From assembly GCA_035582835.1 (NCBI GenBank), contig JAYKAV010002308.1:416071-480070 (forward strand): a DNA stretch of 64,000 bases, written 5' to 3'. Of this stretch, positions 27,400 through 40,830 are shown piece after piece (positions within the stretch are counted from its first letter, which is position 1; each line of letters begins with the position of its first letter). Under the pieces are notes generated by a model. It was not told where the DNA came from. It worked only from the letters and a program-made list of their open reading frames with translations, and ran no database searches. Origin of the DNA: Phoebastria nigripes. Lineage: Eukaryota > Chordata > Aves > Procellariiformes > Diomedeidae. The position numbers were made by a program, and so were the translations under genes.

Positions 27400-30300
27400 G
27401 CTGGGGGAAGAAGAAGGAAGGGGGGACGTTTGGAGTGATTCCGTTTGTCTTCCCAAGTAACCATTATGTCTGATGGAGCCCTGCTTTCCTGGAGATGGCT
27501 GAACACCTGCCTGCCGATGGGAAGTAGTGAATGAATTCCTTGTTCTGCTTTGCTTGCGTGCGCGGCTTTTGCTTTACCTGTTAAACTCTCTTTATCTCAA
27601 CCCATGAGTTTTCTCACTTTTACTTTTCTGATTCTCTCCCTCATCCCACTGGGGGGGAGCGAGCGAGTGGCTGTGTGGTGCTTAGTTGCTGGCTGGGGTT
27701 AAACCACGACAATTTGGTATGAGCTGCATATAACATAGTTACTAATAGAAATATGAACCATGTATTTGATTTGCTTGTTCACAGATTGAGTCTATGAGAA
27801 AGCATAAGATGGTTGAAATGATTTGCATTATATATAAAAAACATTGTTTTGATTTCTGATATGTCAAAAGGATGCTACAGCTTTTCTGATTTGGCATGTG
27901 CTGATATACATGCTTTGTGCTACAATATTCTGTAAGCCGCACTGCTTTTTCTATTTTTAATCAACTCTAATTTATATAGCAGTTTTACTCTGTAACATTA
28001 TAAATTGGAGAAATACAATTAAAATAATGATATACAAGCTATGTAAAATGAAGTGGGTGAAAGTCTTTGAGGCTATATTGCAATATGGTAGGTGAAAAAT
28101 TCTGTGTCCCAGTAAAATGACAGGCGGAACTTAAGAGCAGGCAGAATATAATTTCCCATGAACTGACTCGGAGCAGGCTTCTTGCCATGGGGCAGTGCTC
28201 AGACCACTGCCTCTGGGCTGACTACCAAGCTCTGCCTGGCTGCGTTCCCACCATTCAGCAAGGGTTTAAGAGGAAATCCCACCAATCTACTTTTCTTCTT
28301 GTAGCCACTATTTGCATATGGCTGATCACAGACCAAGATAGCACGGTCCTGAGTATGCAGAAGAGATGTCGCTAGGCAAGGACAGTTTTAGTGCAGGAAC
28401 CTACCAGAAATGGAGGTTCTGAAGGGCTGGATGGTGGATGGCAAATACACAGAGGATGGATTGAAAAGTGACTGGTGCAGACTCTCCTACACCACTGTCT
28501 TAAATACCTGCTGGCAGACATTGGGTCACGCTTTTTTTATGTTATCAACATTATCCATTAAAATGGAGGTACGCTGAAGAATGATAAAAAGTTACAGGAC
28601 AGAGAAGTGGAGAAGTTTCAGATGAATGGGGAAAAAAAGACTGCAGAAAACAGGAGGACAGCCAAGCAGATGCAAAGGGGAGAGGAGAGTTCCTGCACTC
28701 AAGGGGGATTCAGAAGTAGATGAGGAAAGAAGAATTATGGTCGTGTAGAGAGTCAAAGAAGAAAAGAGAAATATGAGTCATTGATGAATGAAATGATTTG
28801 GAGTCTACGTCCATATGATTCACTACCTCTTAAGTGTCCGAAAATAACCTTGTCTGTAAGTGCCATTATTTTGCACTAGGGTAGGAGGTTTTGGTGTCTG
28901 AAGACTAACTTTCAACTCTGAGCATTTCTTCCTTTCAATAAAAAGCACCTCACTTACACTTCCTGTAGCTGCCAGCAGCAATGTCATATCTGTCTCTAAT
29001 CCTGTAGAGTGCCTCTATTTAAAATGTGCTTCCTCTGGTCATCTTAACTTACTGACAGAGAAGTTGTCCCGTTTTCTGTGGGTCTGCAGAAGGCTCACAG
29101 GACCCCCAGGTGATTGAAGAGGCAACACGGATGATGTGGGAGTCTTTCCTTCTTTCTTCAGATACGAACTAGTATTGCCAATTTACATGATACTGAACAT
29201 TTTGTTTCTTATGATTCCTGTGCATTGCTAACAGGCTGGGCATTTCTCTTTCCAGTATTACATATCCAGGACCATGATACCTGCTTGCTTGTATAATCTG
29301 TGTTCACTGCCTTTTATACAGTTTCTGATGCCCTTTGTGTTCAGAGGCGTTTCTTGGGCATTATATCTGTTTCTCCTATGGTCCAAAATTATGTGTTCAT
29401 AGTTGATTCTAATTTAAGATCATTTTGTCTTCATTGTTACATTGTACATACACAACAGAGTTCTCAGCCTTGCGTGTGAGAGTCCTTTTTTCTGCTTCTT
29501 GACTTTGAATGAAAACAAATATTCCCCTAAGTATCATTTGTCTTTGGTACTCATCAAACTCTCATATCAACTGTTATTGTGTTTTGATATTTAAACCTGG
29601 CAACAAAATCTCCCCGCTGCTTTATAATCTTTTCCTCTTCTTCTATCCATTGTGAAATGTAATGAACAGGAAGACAAAAGGGTGTAGGATTTTTTTGTTT
29701 GATTGTTAGTTTTGGGTGGTTTGGTTTTTTTTATAAAGAAAATAATGGCAGCAAGTCTTTTTACAGCTGCCAGCAGTAGGTTCTCACCAATGGCTTTCCA
29801 TTGCAGTAGAGGATCTTTATGCTGACATCTCTTTTAAATGAGTGTATATATGTCCAAATCTCTGTTTAGGGTTGTCCTTGACCCTGCTTAGGTACAGCAA
29901 GATCAAATGGGGAGAAGAAAGCTTAAGTTCTGCAAGATTAGTCATAAGTGGTTAAAGGATTGAACCTCAAGAGAAAAACTTATGTGATGCTCTTCACTTC
30001 TGTCATCAAAGGCAATGGGCATTCAACTTGGGAATTACAGATTTATTTGGAAATTATAGATTTATTTCTTCCTCACATCTGGCTTGCTTATTCCACTGTT
30101 TACCATCCACAACTCGGGGTTTAGAGAGTGGTGCAAGAGACTTGGAACCAAGAAGAGCCTTGACATCAGAATTGGGTTTCCTGTGCAAACTGGCCTCTAG
30201 TTCGTTGGGTGGAATCAGCTCTACAATTCTCTTAAAATTAATTGACCAAAGCCTCAGGAAGCATATACAGAACATCATTGTGAGACCTGTGTAAAACTGT

Positions 30301-31800
30301 TATGTGGGTGTCTGGGCTATTTCTCTGAGTAGTGGATAAAGTTTTAGAAACTTCTAGAAATAGTAGAGCTGGAAGCCTTTTTTTTAAATGAATGTTTGTG
30401 TCCTGCAGAAACCCACATAAATGGATTAGGATTTAATCTGCTTCTAAACCTCTGCCAACAGTAACCATGATAAAGGTTATTTGGCCTGTTTCGTGATATA
30501 TGAAAATTTGATAGATTATCAGCAATGATCTGTTGTGGAATATTACTCCAGATTATCTGTTTTACCNCCGGCCTTTCAGCATATGTGTGATTGCACTTCA
30601 GGTAATATTATTGCCAGTTAGATAGACAATCATTTGCTGCAATTTTAGGTAATGATACAACTAAATTGCCCTTCTTTGTTTAGAAGCAAAAATGTGTTAA
30701 GAGCTGGTCTAGACCTAGAAATGAGACTATCTGTTGGTCAGATATTTTAACTTTAAAATAAAATACTGGGTAATATTTCAACAATTAAACAATGAAAACT
30801 GTTAATTGAAAATTAGTCTTGGCTATGGCTTCCTTTTCTCTTCTTCTTCTGTACATAAGAGTAGAGAACTAGTTTCTGGTATCATTTTTTCCGAAGGGAA
30901 AGATTTTGGTACAGAAATCTGTTACTTTTTTATCCTTTCTTTTCCTCATTTGCTTTCTATTCCTCTTTATGCATAGACATACCTCATGGTTTCTTGCATC
31001 TTTTTTCCCAATGGGTAGTATGTGTTCCAGAAATTTGCAACTTTTATTTGTCTGTTCTATTTTTCTTTTTTATTACATTGAAACAAAATTCACTACTTTT
31101 GAAGTGCCTTTTCCTTTTATTGTCTTCAGATGTTTGTAATCTACTGCTCTCTGTGTTGTGTGTTTTTGGGGTTTTTTGTTGNTGGTGGTTTTTTTTTTTT
31201 TATTAGTATCCGTGCTATTAGACGTCGATTGAATGAGTTTGTGTGTGTACATGCATGGTTTTAGGTGCTTATTTTGCACTGACAAAATTGATAGGTACAA
31301 ACCTGATAGCTGATAATGTTGGGCTACTGCATAAGTATCCTTTGCATGTGTTATTTTGTGCCTGAAAGAGATTTACAAGCACGCTCACCTTAAACAATAA
31401 ATAACTTTAGTCTTGCAACATTGAAAAATAAGAAGTTAAAGATTTTAAGGTCACTGGGGATACATATGTATAACTTAACACTGTTCAGTAAGAGATGTAA
31501 ATTTTGAGCTTAGATGTGTGGGAAACGTGAATTTCTGTCATTATAGTTACAGGCATGTCTATAAAGCTATGCCAAATGATAATATTTGCATAAATATTTA
31601 TATAAATATGCTATACTTACATAGCGTTTATAGGGGTTTTATATCTAACTTAATTTACCATTTCACAATGAGACTGAGTTGAACCAACAGCTAAGTGCTT
31701 CCAAAATGGAAAATACAATTCCTTTTCTTTGAGTTCCTCAAGTTGGGGTTTAGTGGTGCAAAGACTATGGTGTTGCCTTTTACATGGAAATCAATATGCA

Positions 31801-31826
31801 TATGAAGTGAACGTATTCACTTCATA
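31801..31826. repeat. Perfect hairpin: 11-bp stem, 4-nt loop
   Basis: TATGAAGTGAA (31801-31811) and TTCACTTCATA (31816-31826) are exact reverse complements around CGTA. The stem is too short for a microRNA precursor. It could be a binding site for a dimeric factor or chance. Confidence 0.8.
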
Positions 31827-33809
31827 CGTTTCTAAAGGAGATGCTGTTCCATGAACAAATAGGGGAAAAATTGATAATAGGGTGTTTTCTGATAGTTGGA
31901 AGGACTTTTCCTATATTTTTACTAAGAAATGCTGAGATGATATGTACTCTGAGATTAGCATAGGTCTGGCTTTGTCTAATGCTGTGTGTTTTTACACAGT
32001 CCAGATTAGTATGACCACTTAAAATCATGGCTGTTTCATTTTCTTGTGTGTGTTTTTTTTTTTTTTTTTTAATAGTGAGCATGTAGCTTTTCATTTAAAT
32101 TTGGTAAGAGCTAGCAGGTGAATTAGAGAAATTGAATCTAAATTTCTAATTTGTTGTTTATAAACATTTGTTTATGTTATTTTGAACTAAAACCATAGTA
32201 ATGGAATAACCTTGTAAAATGAAAGGTGGGATTTCATAGGGTGAGAGGACAGTTACAGAAAAAGGAAAGAAGTGTAGTACTTAACATTTCTTCATATGGG
32301 CACATGCATGTGGAATTGAAGCTCATGGTAATTGTCGGCGTATTCCCTTAAGCACGGTACTTTGCCTGTGATTTTTGAAAGGATCAATCACTTGCAGCAA
32401 TTCATGTAATAACTTTCTGGTGGGTGACTCTACTATTTTATTTATGCTTTTTGCCTGGTTCACCAGAATGCAATACCCTTGCTCCTTGGTACAGTAAATG
32501 CACTCTGTAATATCTATTATGGTATGGTCAAACAGTAATTTATTGTCAGATAGAAAAATAGGTCAACACTAATGTCACTTGATGATCAACCCCCCAAGTT
32601 TAATAAAACACCTCACCAGCATGCATTCTGCACAGTGCTTGATGTTTTATTAGGACTACAGTACCTTACAGTACCTAGCTATAGCGGGAGTGTAATTACT
32701 GAGCTGTCAGGGTGATAAGTGGGATTAATGGCAGCCTGGTGCACTTTGGTCTGCAGAGTGCTCAGAGGATTGGAAGATGGTATTATTATAAGAGAAAGTC
32801 TGGACTGGCATATTCATGGCACCCTCCCCTCCTCCCCAAAGCTCACATTCAAGTTTGCGTTACCCGCCCCCCCAATAGCTGACATTTCCAACAGCTGTTA
32901 TTTGTGAACCAGCTCAAAAATCAAAAGCGAAATAATTTGGTGAAGATGCTTGCTAGCCACAACGTGTAATCTGTACACTGCTTATCCTGCTAGGTGCCAT
33001 TCTAGTCAGTTTTGACATGGGATTGTTCTATATATAATCCACAGAAATGTATTTTATGTTAAGTGCAATTCTTTTGGTCTTGGATACCGGACTGTTGTAT
33101 TTTAAAGGAAACCACATTCAAGAAAGTGAAGAGCAAAATATCATAATGGAATTGTTGCCTTTTTTAAATGCGTGGTTTTCCACTTCTGTTATTTCCTTAC
33201 TGCCTACACAGGCAAAATCATCATCCGAGCACTCATAGTGGTATATTTTGTCTAGTGTCTCTCCTTTTTTTTCTGGCTTCTAGTACTAAAACTTTGCTGT
33301 CTTTCAATCTGCATAGAATGCTAAGGGCATCCTCTTGACTCAGTGCTCTGGCCACATGAACCCTTTGAGATCCCCACTGGCCTGCCTTTGCTTGTTAAGG
33401 CATTTATAACATGTGCCTGTGAGTGGGTAGTGCTGGGCAGAGGTATATTTAACTGTCACAGCTAAACCTGCTGGTGCTCTTCTGCCAGAGCCCTCTGACA
33501 TCCTGACTAGTTGAACTAGTAACTCGCCATGGTGTTGAACCTGGATTTGGCTTTATCAGATTTCCCAGCTTTTGCAGCCTGAGACCTGTTTTCCTTTAAA
33601 TATTTCCTCTGGGACCTTTTCCCCATGGCTGATTCTGTGAGAAAATCCAAACAGCCGCTACCACATGTGCCTTCAAATTTTGCTGGTGCCATGGTGCCTG
33701 CAATAGCCAGCTAGATAATAATGAATAGGAAGATGAAAGACTAATTAATCTTTTACTTCTTTTACTTAACTGGCTTTGCCTTCTCTCTTACTCTACCCTT
33801 AACTGAAGG

Positions 33810-33829
33810 AAAAAAAAAAAAAAAAAAAA
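33810..33829. repeat. Poly-A run, 20 nt
   Basis: Uninterrupted A homopolymer preceded by pyrimidine-rich sequence and AACTGAAGG. No retrocopy body was recognised upstream. Confidence 0.9.
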
Positions 33830-34980
33830 GAAGGCCTCTTGCAGCTTTTCTGTGTTTGAAAATATTCTGTCCCAGTCAGTTCCACCGTGTTATTGTCTAT
33901 CACTAAGTAACAATAATTAAGGTGGATTTGTGGAACTTATGTAAGTAGTTGTGCTCAGATAACACATAAAAAACAAATTTTATTTCATTTTCCATAGATC
34001 GTTAAAACCACAATTTACATAAATTCTGTATGTTAGTAAAACAATATTGAAAGAGCATCTGGAATAACTTAATGAATTCTGAGATAATTAGTAGTGTGGC
34101 ATTTGACCTATGATAATCATTGATATGTAAAACCAAAAGTGTGTACAAATACCTTTGTGTTTAATAGAGAACCATTTTACTTCTTCAGCTGACTTTTACA
34201 TTTTTTTTGTTAGGTTTGCTTACTGCAAATTGCATGGAGTACCCTGAGGGCTTAATCCTTAGATGGGACTTGTGCAAGCAACCAGACCGGTACATCCTCA
34301 TGGATGACTATGCAGGAACAGACAATAAATCTTTGCTACTTAGTATGTTTTAATATATAGTTAGGTTTTGTCATTACGGATGACAAGAAGAGGGTCTTAG
34401 GGAAGTATCCATAAGACTACTAAATTGTTTTCAGAGGTCACAGACGTATCACAGGAAACCCGTAGAAAAGTGACTTGAAAATTTATCAGCCATTCTTATT
34501 CTTTGGCACATACAGTACAGAGTAATTCCTTCCTCTGTGGAAATACTGTTGCTTTTGTATGTCTGATTGTCCAACATCCAGAATTTAATCCACAGTGACA
34601 CTTCCAGAACTTCATTAATAAATTCAGATTCACAGCACAGATGTTTTTCAAATAGAAAAATGAAATGGTCAGAAGTTTAGCAATCTTGGATTCCAGGGAA
34701 AAAATTACTTCTATGTAATTAGACATTATTTCCTGATACTTAGACATGTGTAGTCCATATGTTTGTAACTGCACCCTACTGCCTTCCTTTGTAAAGTGAA
34801 GTCAACAGAACGTAACCAATCAGTGTTGAATGCAAGTCAATAATGATCATGTAGTGCTTTGAGGTTTTAAATAGAAATTCTATGAAAATGCTCTGTATTA
34901 TTCCTTTGTGGCTTATCTTCTACTATGCTAACTTGAAAACCTTATGCTATTGGCAGCATTTGTATTCCATGTCTCCTTGA

Positions 34981-35109
<129 letters not shown>

Positions 35110-35461
35110 TAGTACATGGAANCAGATAACAGCAGTTACTTGCAGTTCTGTTAGTGAGATTGCATTTCAAGGTTTATCTTTGTAAAGTCTTAAAAAAAAT
35201 AGTGTTTACAAAAGATGCTTTAAAGCTCAACAGTCATCTAATTTTTAATTATTTTTGCTGCTGTTCTGTGCCCGTACAGATAGTGTATAGTGCAAATCTA
35301 TTTCTTCATGTCACTTTTTCTATAAAGTTTTTGGTTTTGATGGTTTTCAAATATAATGATATTCAAAAAACTGAGCATTACATGGTAATTATTTAACTTT
35401 GCTGCTACCCGAGGTATTACAGTTACAAACCTTTTCTTTCATTAAAGTTTTGGGGTTTTTG

Positions 35462-35482
35462 TTTTTTTTTTTTTTTTTTTTT
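35462..35482. repeat. Poly-T run, 21 nt
   Basis: An uninterrupted T homopolymer lies 371 bases downstream of exon 4. It may be the complement of a retroelement tail, but no element body is recognisable beside it. Its length is probably uncertain in the assembly. Confidence 0.9.
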
Positions 35483-38400
35483 AAGAAGTGATTATAGTTT
35501 AAATTTGCTTTGGGCAGAAATTTGGCATGAAGGTGGTCATCTCAAGGAATGTTTTCTTGTAGTTTATAGTAAGAGGCTCTGGTTAATGCAAATGTAGTCA
35601 GTCACTTAGACTATTAATAAAATACTACAGGAATAAATTGAACCCCCTCTTTGGAGGTACTGTACCTTTTCCTTTCTTAATAGGCTATTATACTATAATC
35701 ATAATGAAATCTTAAAAACATTATTCTGATTTGTGGTTTACAAATGACTTTTAACAGTCAGAAATAGAAATAAATAAAGATGACTGCAAAGTTGATATGA
35801 CAAGATTAATTAGGCTGTCTGGGATAGCCTAAAGATGACTGGATATTGATTGCCCCATACCTTTTAAAACTTACTTCCCATCTGTGTAATCATTAGCTGC
35901 CGTGTGATTTATTTGTCTGTATGAGCCCAACTAGACTCATAATCTACTGGGGGTGCTACAAAGATTTTCTGGCCACATTTTATGCTCTAACATGTCTCAC
36001 TGTTAGATGCAGCTGAAAGGGCCAATGCAGGTAAAGCTGGAGTGAAGTGGGCAACAGCAGCACTGTCGTGTGTGAGTTAACAGCCATATTGCTTTTACTA
36101 CAGTGTGTGTTGTACGGAGAAGACGCTGGTAAATTCTGCACCTTAACAAGAAACGTTAGGATAAGAGGAGATATTAAGATACATGTATCAATTATAACAT
36201 AACTATGTGTTGATGTGGTTTACAGTAATTGGCATTATGCCCAACACCTGCATATAGACAGTTTTCTTACATAATCTGTACCCTGTCAGTGCAGCATTTA
36301 TTTTCATGAATGTAGGCATCTGTTTGCAACCGTAGTATAGTATGCGGCATATTGCTGCTTATTACCTCTTCCAGGCATCATGAAGCAGGCAAACTGAACA
36401 GAGAAGGTACAAGGCAGTAATGAAACTGCTAGTCTCCATCTCATCATTGTGCTGTAGTTTGTTTAGGAAACCTAAAGCAAATTTTATGAAAGTATTTTAC
36501 CAGGATGGTCTTTTCTTATTAAGGATTAGTTATGCTACTGCTTTGGGTAGGATAGGGTGATGAAGAAAGAAAAAGGGCCTGATTATCAAAACATAAAAGC
36601 TGGTAATAAGGAACCAGGGAAGGTGGACTGAAGACTGCAACAGAAGATGTCAGAAGAAGAACTAACACCAGCAGCATCCTGGAACGAGAAATTTGGTGGG
36701 TCTTTTAGACTCTGAGAGCCTCAGAAATACGATGCCCCTTTGTGACTTGGCAGGAAGGGTAAATCATTTTAACAGCTGATTCATTCTGAATTCTGTGAAT
36801 CCATTACAGAGCGGAGAAAATCAAGGTGGGGTGACCGCAGAGCTTTAAGAATTGTATTTTGACAAAGGTATACTGGAATAGTATTAGGAAACTGCCTCAA
36901 AGGTGTGAAGTGAAGTCTGCCCTGTTGAAGCCAATGGGTACACTCTTACAGGTTTTAATAGGGCCAGATTTAACCTGTCAGATGGTCAGTGAGGTGGATC
37001 AACTCTATAGAGTTTGTGCTGTTTGATGGGTAACTCTTTTAAATCATCTTGGAAGCTGNAGATACTAGGTAAGACTCTGGTTTTGCCCTGAGCAGGTGAC
37101 CTGATAACTTGCTGTTTTATCAGGAAATCCTGCTTTAGAAAAGAATTGCAGTATACTACTATTCTTTCAGGGGATTTAACATTCTTTACGGAAAAACCTA
37201 AGTATCTTAGATTACTGAACCGTACTCATAGCCTTTCTTTTTGAACCCTATCTATCAGTAGCTTCTGTATCCACTCTGAAACTAGTTTTTATAAAAGGTA
37301 TGTGACAGTTTTGGTTACTGCTTTTACTTCATGTTGATGCCTGATAATTACATAGACAGCAGGAAACATTCACACGCAGGAAGTTTTAATAAGTCAGGTA
37401 GTCGGTTTCCGCTAGGCAAGATGTTAGGATGGGAAATTGCATGTCTAAAATCAGCACTGCTTCTGTGAAATCCAGTTCCAAGTGTGAGTTTACATACAGT
37501 CTTACCCTTTGCTTTCTCTCCTTACCCTATTGGAAGAAATCTAATACAGCATGGTTGTGGAAGCATTTCTCTGCAACAGCTTTAATGCTGACTTTAAAAA
37601 CAAATAAACAGGAAACCAAACCAAAACAAAAAAAAACAAACCCAAAAAACTGGAAGTGAGAAAAACCCACAACCAGATATGCTTAGCAAATAGCTGAAGT
37701 CATGGGCTGAGAAACAAGGCTAGGAAGTCCTGCATATTTGTGGCCTCCATGTCAATGGCTGTGCCTCCTGTAATTCATGTACCAAGCAACTTCTCAGGGA
37801 AATAAACAGTGCATAGAGGGAATCCAACCTTGACTTGAGGGCTGCAGTCTGCTAGGCTGAATTTTCCTTTTGATGAATTAGTTTCTGGTGCCTTTGCTAG
37901 AAAATATTTCTATTATAACAAATTCTGTTCTTCAGAAAAAGTAACAGTAAATTCTTCTGGTTTCCTTTTTTAATAGGATTTTTTTCTAGGTATAGGTATG
38001 TACTACTGTTTTTACACTACTGCACTTTGAAACTCATTGCTTTCTGCTGAGCAAGCAATAGATACAAGGTGGAAGTTGAGAGAGGGGTACCGAAAGTTGA
38101 AATGATTCACCTGAAGTCATGACCCTGGCAGAGTCTGTGTGAGAGCCCACTACCATGGCTGCTCCTGCAGTGTCCTCTCCTCTCTTTCATTCTGCTGCTT
38201 TGGTGGTTGGGGTACCTGCACCATATGCTTTTAGAGCCCATAGAAAACAAGAATGGTGTGCTTTTGAAAACCACACTAAAACTTCTAACTTACCATTTTG
38301 AAAGTTTTTAATAGAACCAATAAGTAATTTTTCACTTTGTTATGCATTTTTCTAAACTTTTATTGAAATAATCACTTCGATATCATTCAGCAACCTGCTT

Positions 38401-40419
38401 GCTGAATATTTTTGTATTATTGTTGTAAAAGTATTTACTTCACATGATCAAGGATATTTTACATATTGTTGAAAATGCTTTTCAAAATGTTAAATCTTTT
38501 TTGCTGTTTTCACCTTGTAAATAGTCTTTCTTTTTTAATCCAAAAGCTTATAGATATATCTGGTAGCTTCTAGACAAAATAAACAGGTGAAGCGTAGAAC
38601 ATTCAGGTATTTGAGGTTAATAAATCCAGGAAATTGGGGTACACTTTCTAGGCTTATGGAAGTCCCTGTCCTGCTTCTGAATCTTTCTTCATCACTCACT
38701 TGAGAAACTCCCTTCAGCAGGTTACCCTTCTACTTGTTTAGAGGAGATTCAGTTCAATAAATTCCTTGTCCTCATCCCTGTGTGAGCAGTAAGCAGTACT
38801 GCATGCAGGTATTTATTTAAACATGATTCATTATTAATATAGAGTATTTAGACAGCAGCGTACTGAAAATGAATTACTTTGTCAGGTATTTAAGAGCTCT
38901 ATTGTATGTAGTTTGTTTTGTTGGAAAACTGCTATAGCAATCATAAAAGGTCAGGGATTCTTGTTCTCTAAAGCCTGAGGCTTTTTAGGTATTTACAGGC
39001 CATGTACAATGTAGCTGTTCTGGCTGTTCTGCCATTAGACTGGAGCTCAGGAGTAGAAGAGGGACAGGGGAGGAGGGGTTGTTTTCTGGGTTGAGAGGGT
39101 AATTGAATTGCCAGACTCAATGAGCCTTGAGCCTCTTTGAGAAGAAGGATGTCACTTGGCTGTATTGTGTTAGCCNCTGTGACTCAGTAGAGTTTAGGCC
39201 ACAACTTCCATTCTCTTTTTCCATACAAACTGGATTACAACTCGACTTTATAGAGGTACAATCTATTCTATTGTGTCTTCTCAGTCAGTGTTTCTCAGTT
39301 CATACAGACCACTTGCAGTTGTGTCTCTTGGAGACCAGACTTCAGATTCACCATGCACACATTACTACTTTTGTTTCTAAACGTCAGAAGATGGCAAACA
39401 AGTATTCTGACTTCCAGCTGTCCTCCCTTTAAATACAGCCTTCACAGTGCAAAGTGTATATTCTTTGTTTTATAATGCACAAGTGCCATCTTAGTTATTT
39501 CTTTCTTTAAAAAGAAAAAACACTAAGGAAAAAAAGCGTTCAACTACTGCAGGAGAAAGCTTCNCCCTCTACCCCTGAATGAGTACCAGGAGTGATTTTA
39601 GGATTTTGTGTCCTCCTTTCCCCATGTTGATACGTCAAAGCAAGAAGGACTCGGTAAAATGGTGCTCCAGCACCCGTCATCTTTTAGGGCTGGCGCAATC
39701 AAATATTGTACAGCAGCAGAAAATCCTACAGCTTCCCAGAAGCAACTCTCAGCCTGAACACTTGCAGCCTGTCCAGCTTTCCTCCTGTTAAGCAGAAGTG
39801 TGTGCCAGAGGAAGCTGCCTCTTAGAAAGCAACAGCTGCTCACGTGCTCTACCTTTGTAATGTTCAGTGAGACGGTCTTGGAGCTTTTTGTTACCAGACA
39901 CCTTTATGGTTGAGTAGTCGCATTGAAAAACAACTGTTGGTGCAGTTTAGGCGTGGGGATATTGTGTTGTGTTACATGGCACAGGCATAAGGAGTGAGTG
40001 ACTCAGCCTTTGTAGTCTGAGTCTATAATGAAGAATTGGGGGTGCAGAAGTATATTCTGTGTTATCAGTACTCAAAAATCACACTTTGTCACTGCAGCCC
40101 TCTGTTACTAGCTCTCACATTTTTATCTCAAGTCTTGCAGTATTGCAATGATTCCTGACATTGATTCAACAGTTTTCTCCTTTTTCAGAAAGACCATCTC
40201 CCATATCCCTTAATAATAAACATAAACTGGTCTAAGCTGACACGTCAACTGTTTCCTAACAGACTTTATAGGTGGATGTAAGCCTTCTGATGGGCAGCAT
40301 TTTAAAAAACAAAACAAAACAAAACCCCAGAAAACAAAAAAAACCCCAAATGCCCAAACCAACAAAGCCATGCTGCCCTCTGGGTAAAAGGTTGTACCTG
40401 GACTGTGCAGAATGCTGGT

Positions 40420-40830
40420 AGGGAAATGGGGGAGAGAGAATTGAATGCCAGGAACAGTACAGAGAACGTTGTGGAACACAAGAGTAAGTTTTAGGATTTC
40501 AGAGGAATGTTTAGGTTTAAATGAAACCAAAGGAAGTGTGTGTGGGTTTTTCAAGGGAGAAATTAGTTTTTTCAAGGAAGAAATGGGAGAGGGAACAAAC
40601 TGGAGGATAGAGATGGATACCAAGGGGTTAGGGTGAGTCTGAAGTTTGGGAGATTGAGGGGGTAAAGGAAAAGTGTTTGTGGTAATATACTGGAAATGAG
40701 AAAGAAGGAAAAGTGGGTAGACAAAGGAAGGCAAGAGACAAAAAGCTGTGGGATCATTAAGAGAAAATGAAATGAAGAAAAGATTGTAAGGGAGAAAGGG
40801 TGGTGAGAGACATAGGATTATGACAGGTGA
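40420..40830. other. Purine-rich (+ strand) asymmetric block
   Basis: Roughly 400 bases are dominated by G and A on the + strand, with many GGAGA, GAAAG and GGGA motifs. The block explains a 230-codon ATG-to-stop frame on the - strand (40210-40902), because purine-rich DNA contains few TTA, CTA or TCA triplets. The conceptual product is rich in Ser, Pro, Leu and Phe and resembles no family I know. I treat it as compositional structure, possibly an expanded and decayed GA-type simple repeat, not a gene. Confidence 0.6.

Larger units (their letters stand above)
27136..27711 (+). mobile_element. Solo LTR of an endogenous retrovirus-like element (ERVL-type, tentative)
   Basis: A 576-bp block begins TGTCCTGGTTTTGG and ends AAACCACGACA, with the TG...CA ends of a retroviral LTR. 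The flanking five bases are AATTG (27131-27135) and ATTTG (27712-27716), which fits a decayed 5-bp target duplication and an ERVL-like family. The opening motif, continuing into GGGATAGAGTTAATTTTC, belongs to an LTR family I know to be abundant in passerines and other neoavian birds. Inside are a perfect cAMP-response element at 27377-27384 and a TATA box at 27393-27399, so U3 is on the left and the element points the same way as DPYD. No second LTR, gag, pol or env sequence flanks it, so it is a recombined solo LTR. I see no canonical AATAAA signal. The 78-codon antisense frame inside it is not a gene. Confidence 0.87.

Noticed and set aside
27270..27506. 78-codon antisense frame within the LTR
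   Set aside because: It lies wholly inside a non-coding LTR and on the strand opposite its promoter; no retroviral domain is present.
36880..36985. GTTGAAGCCAATGGGTACAC and GGGCCAGATTTAACC phrases resembling repeat debris common in birds and reptiles
   Set aside because: Fragmentary; I could not define ends or a family.
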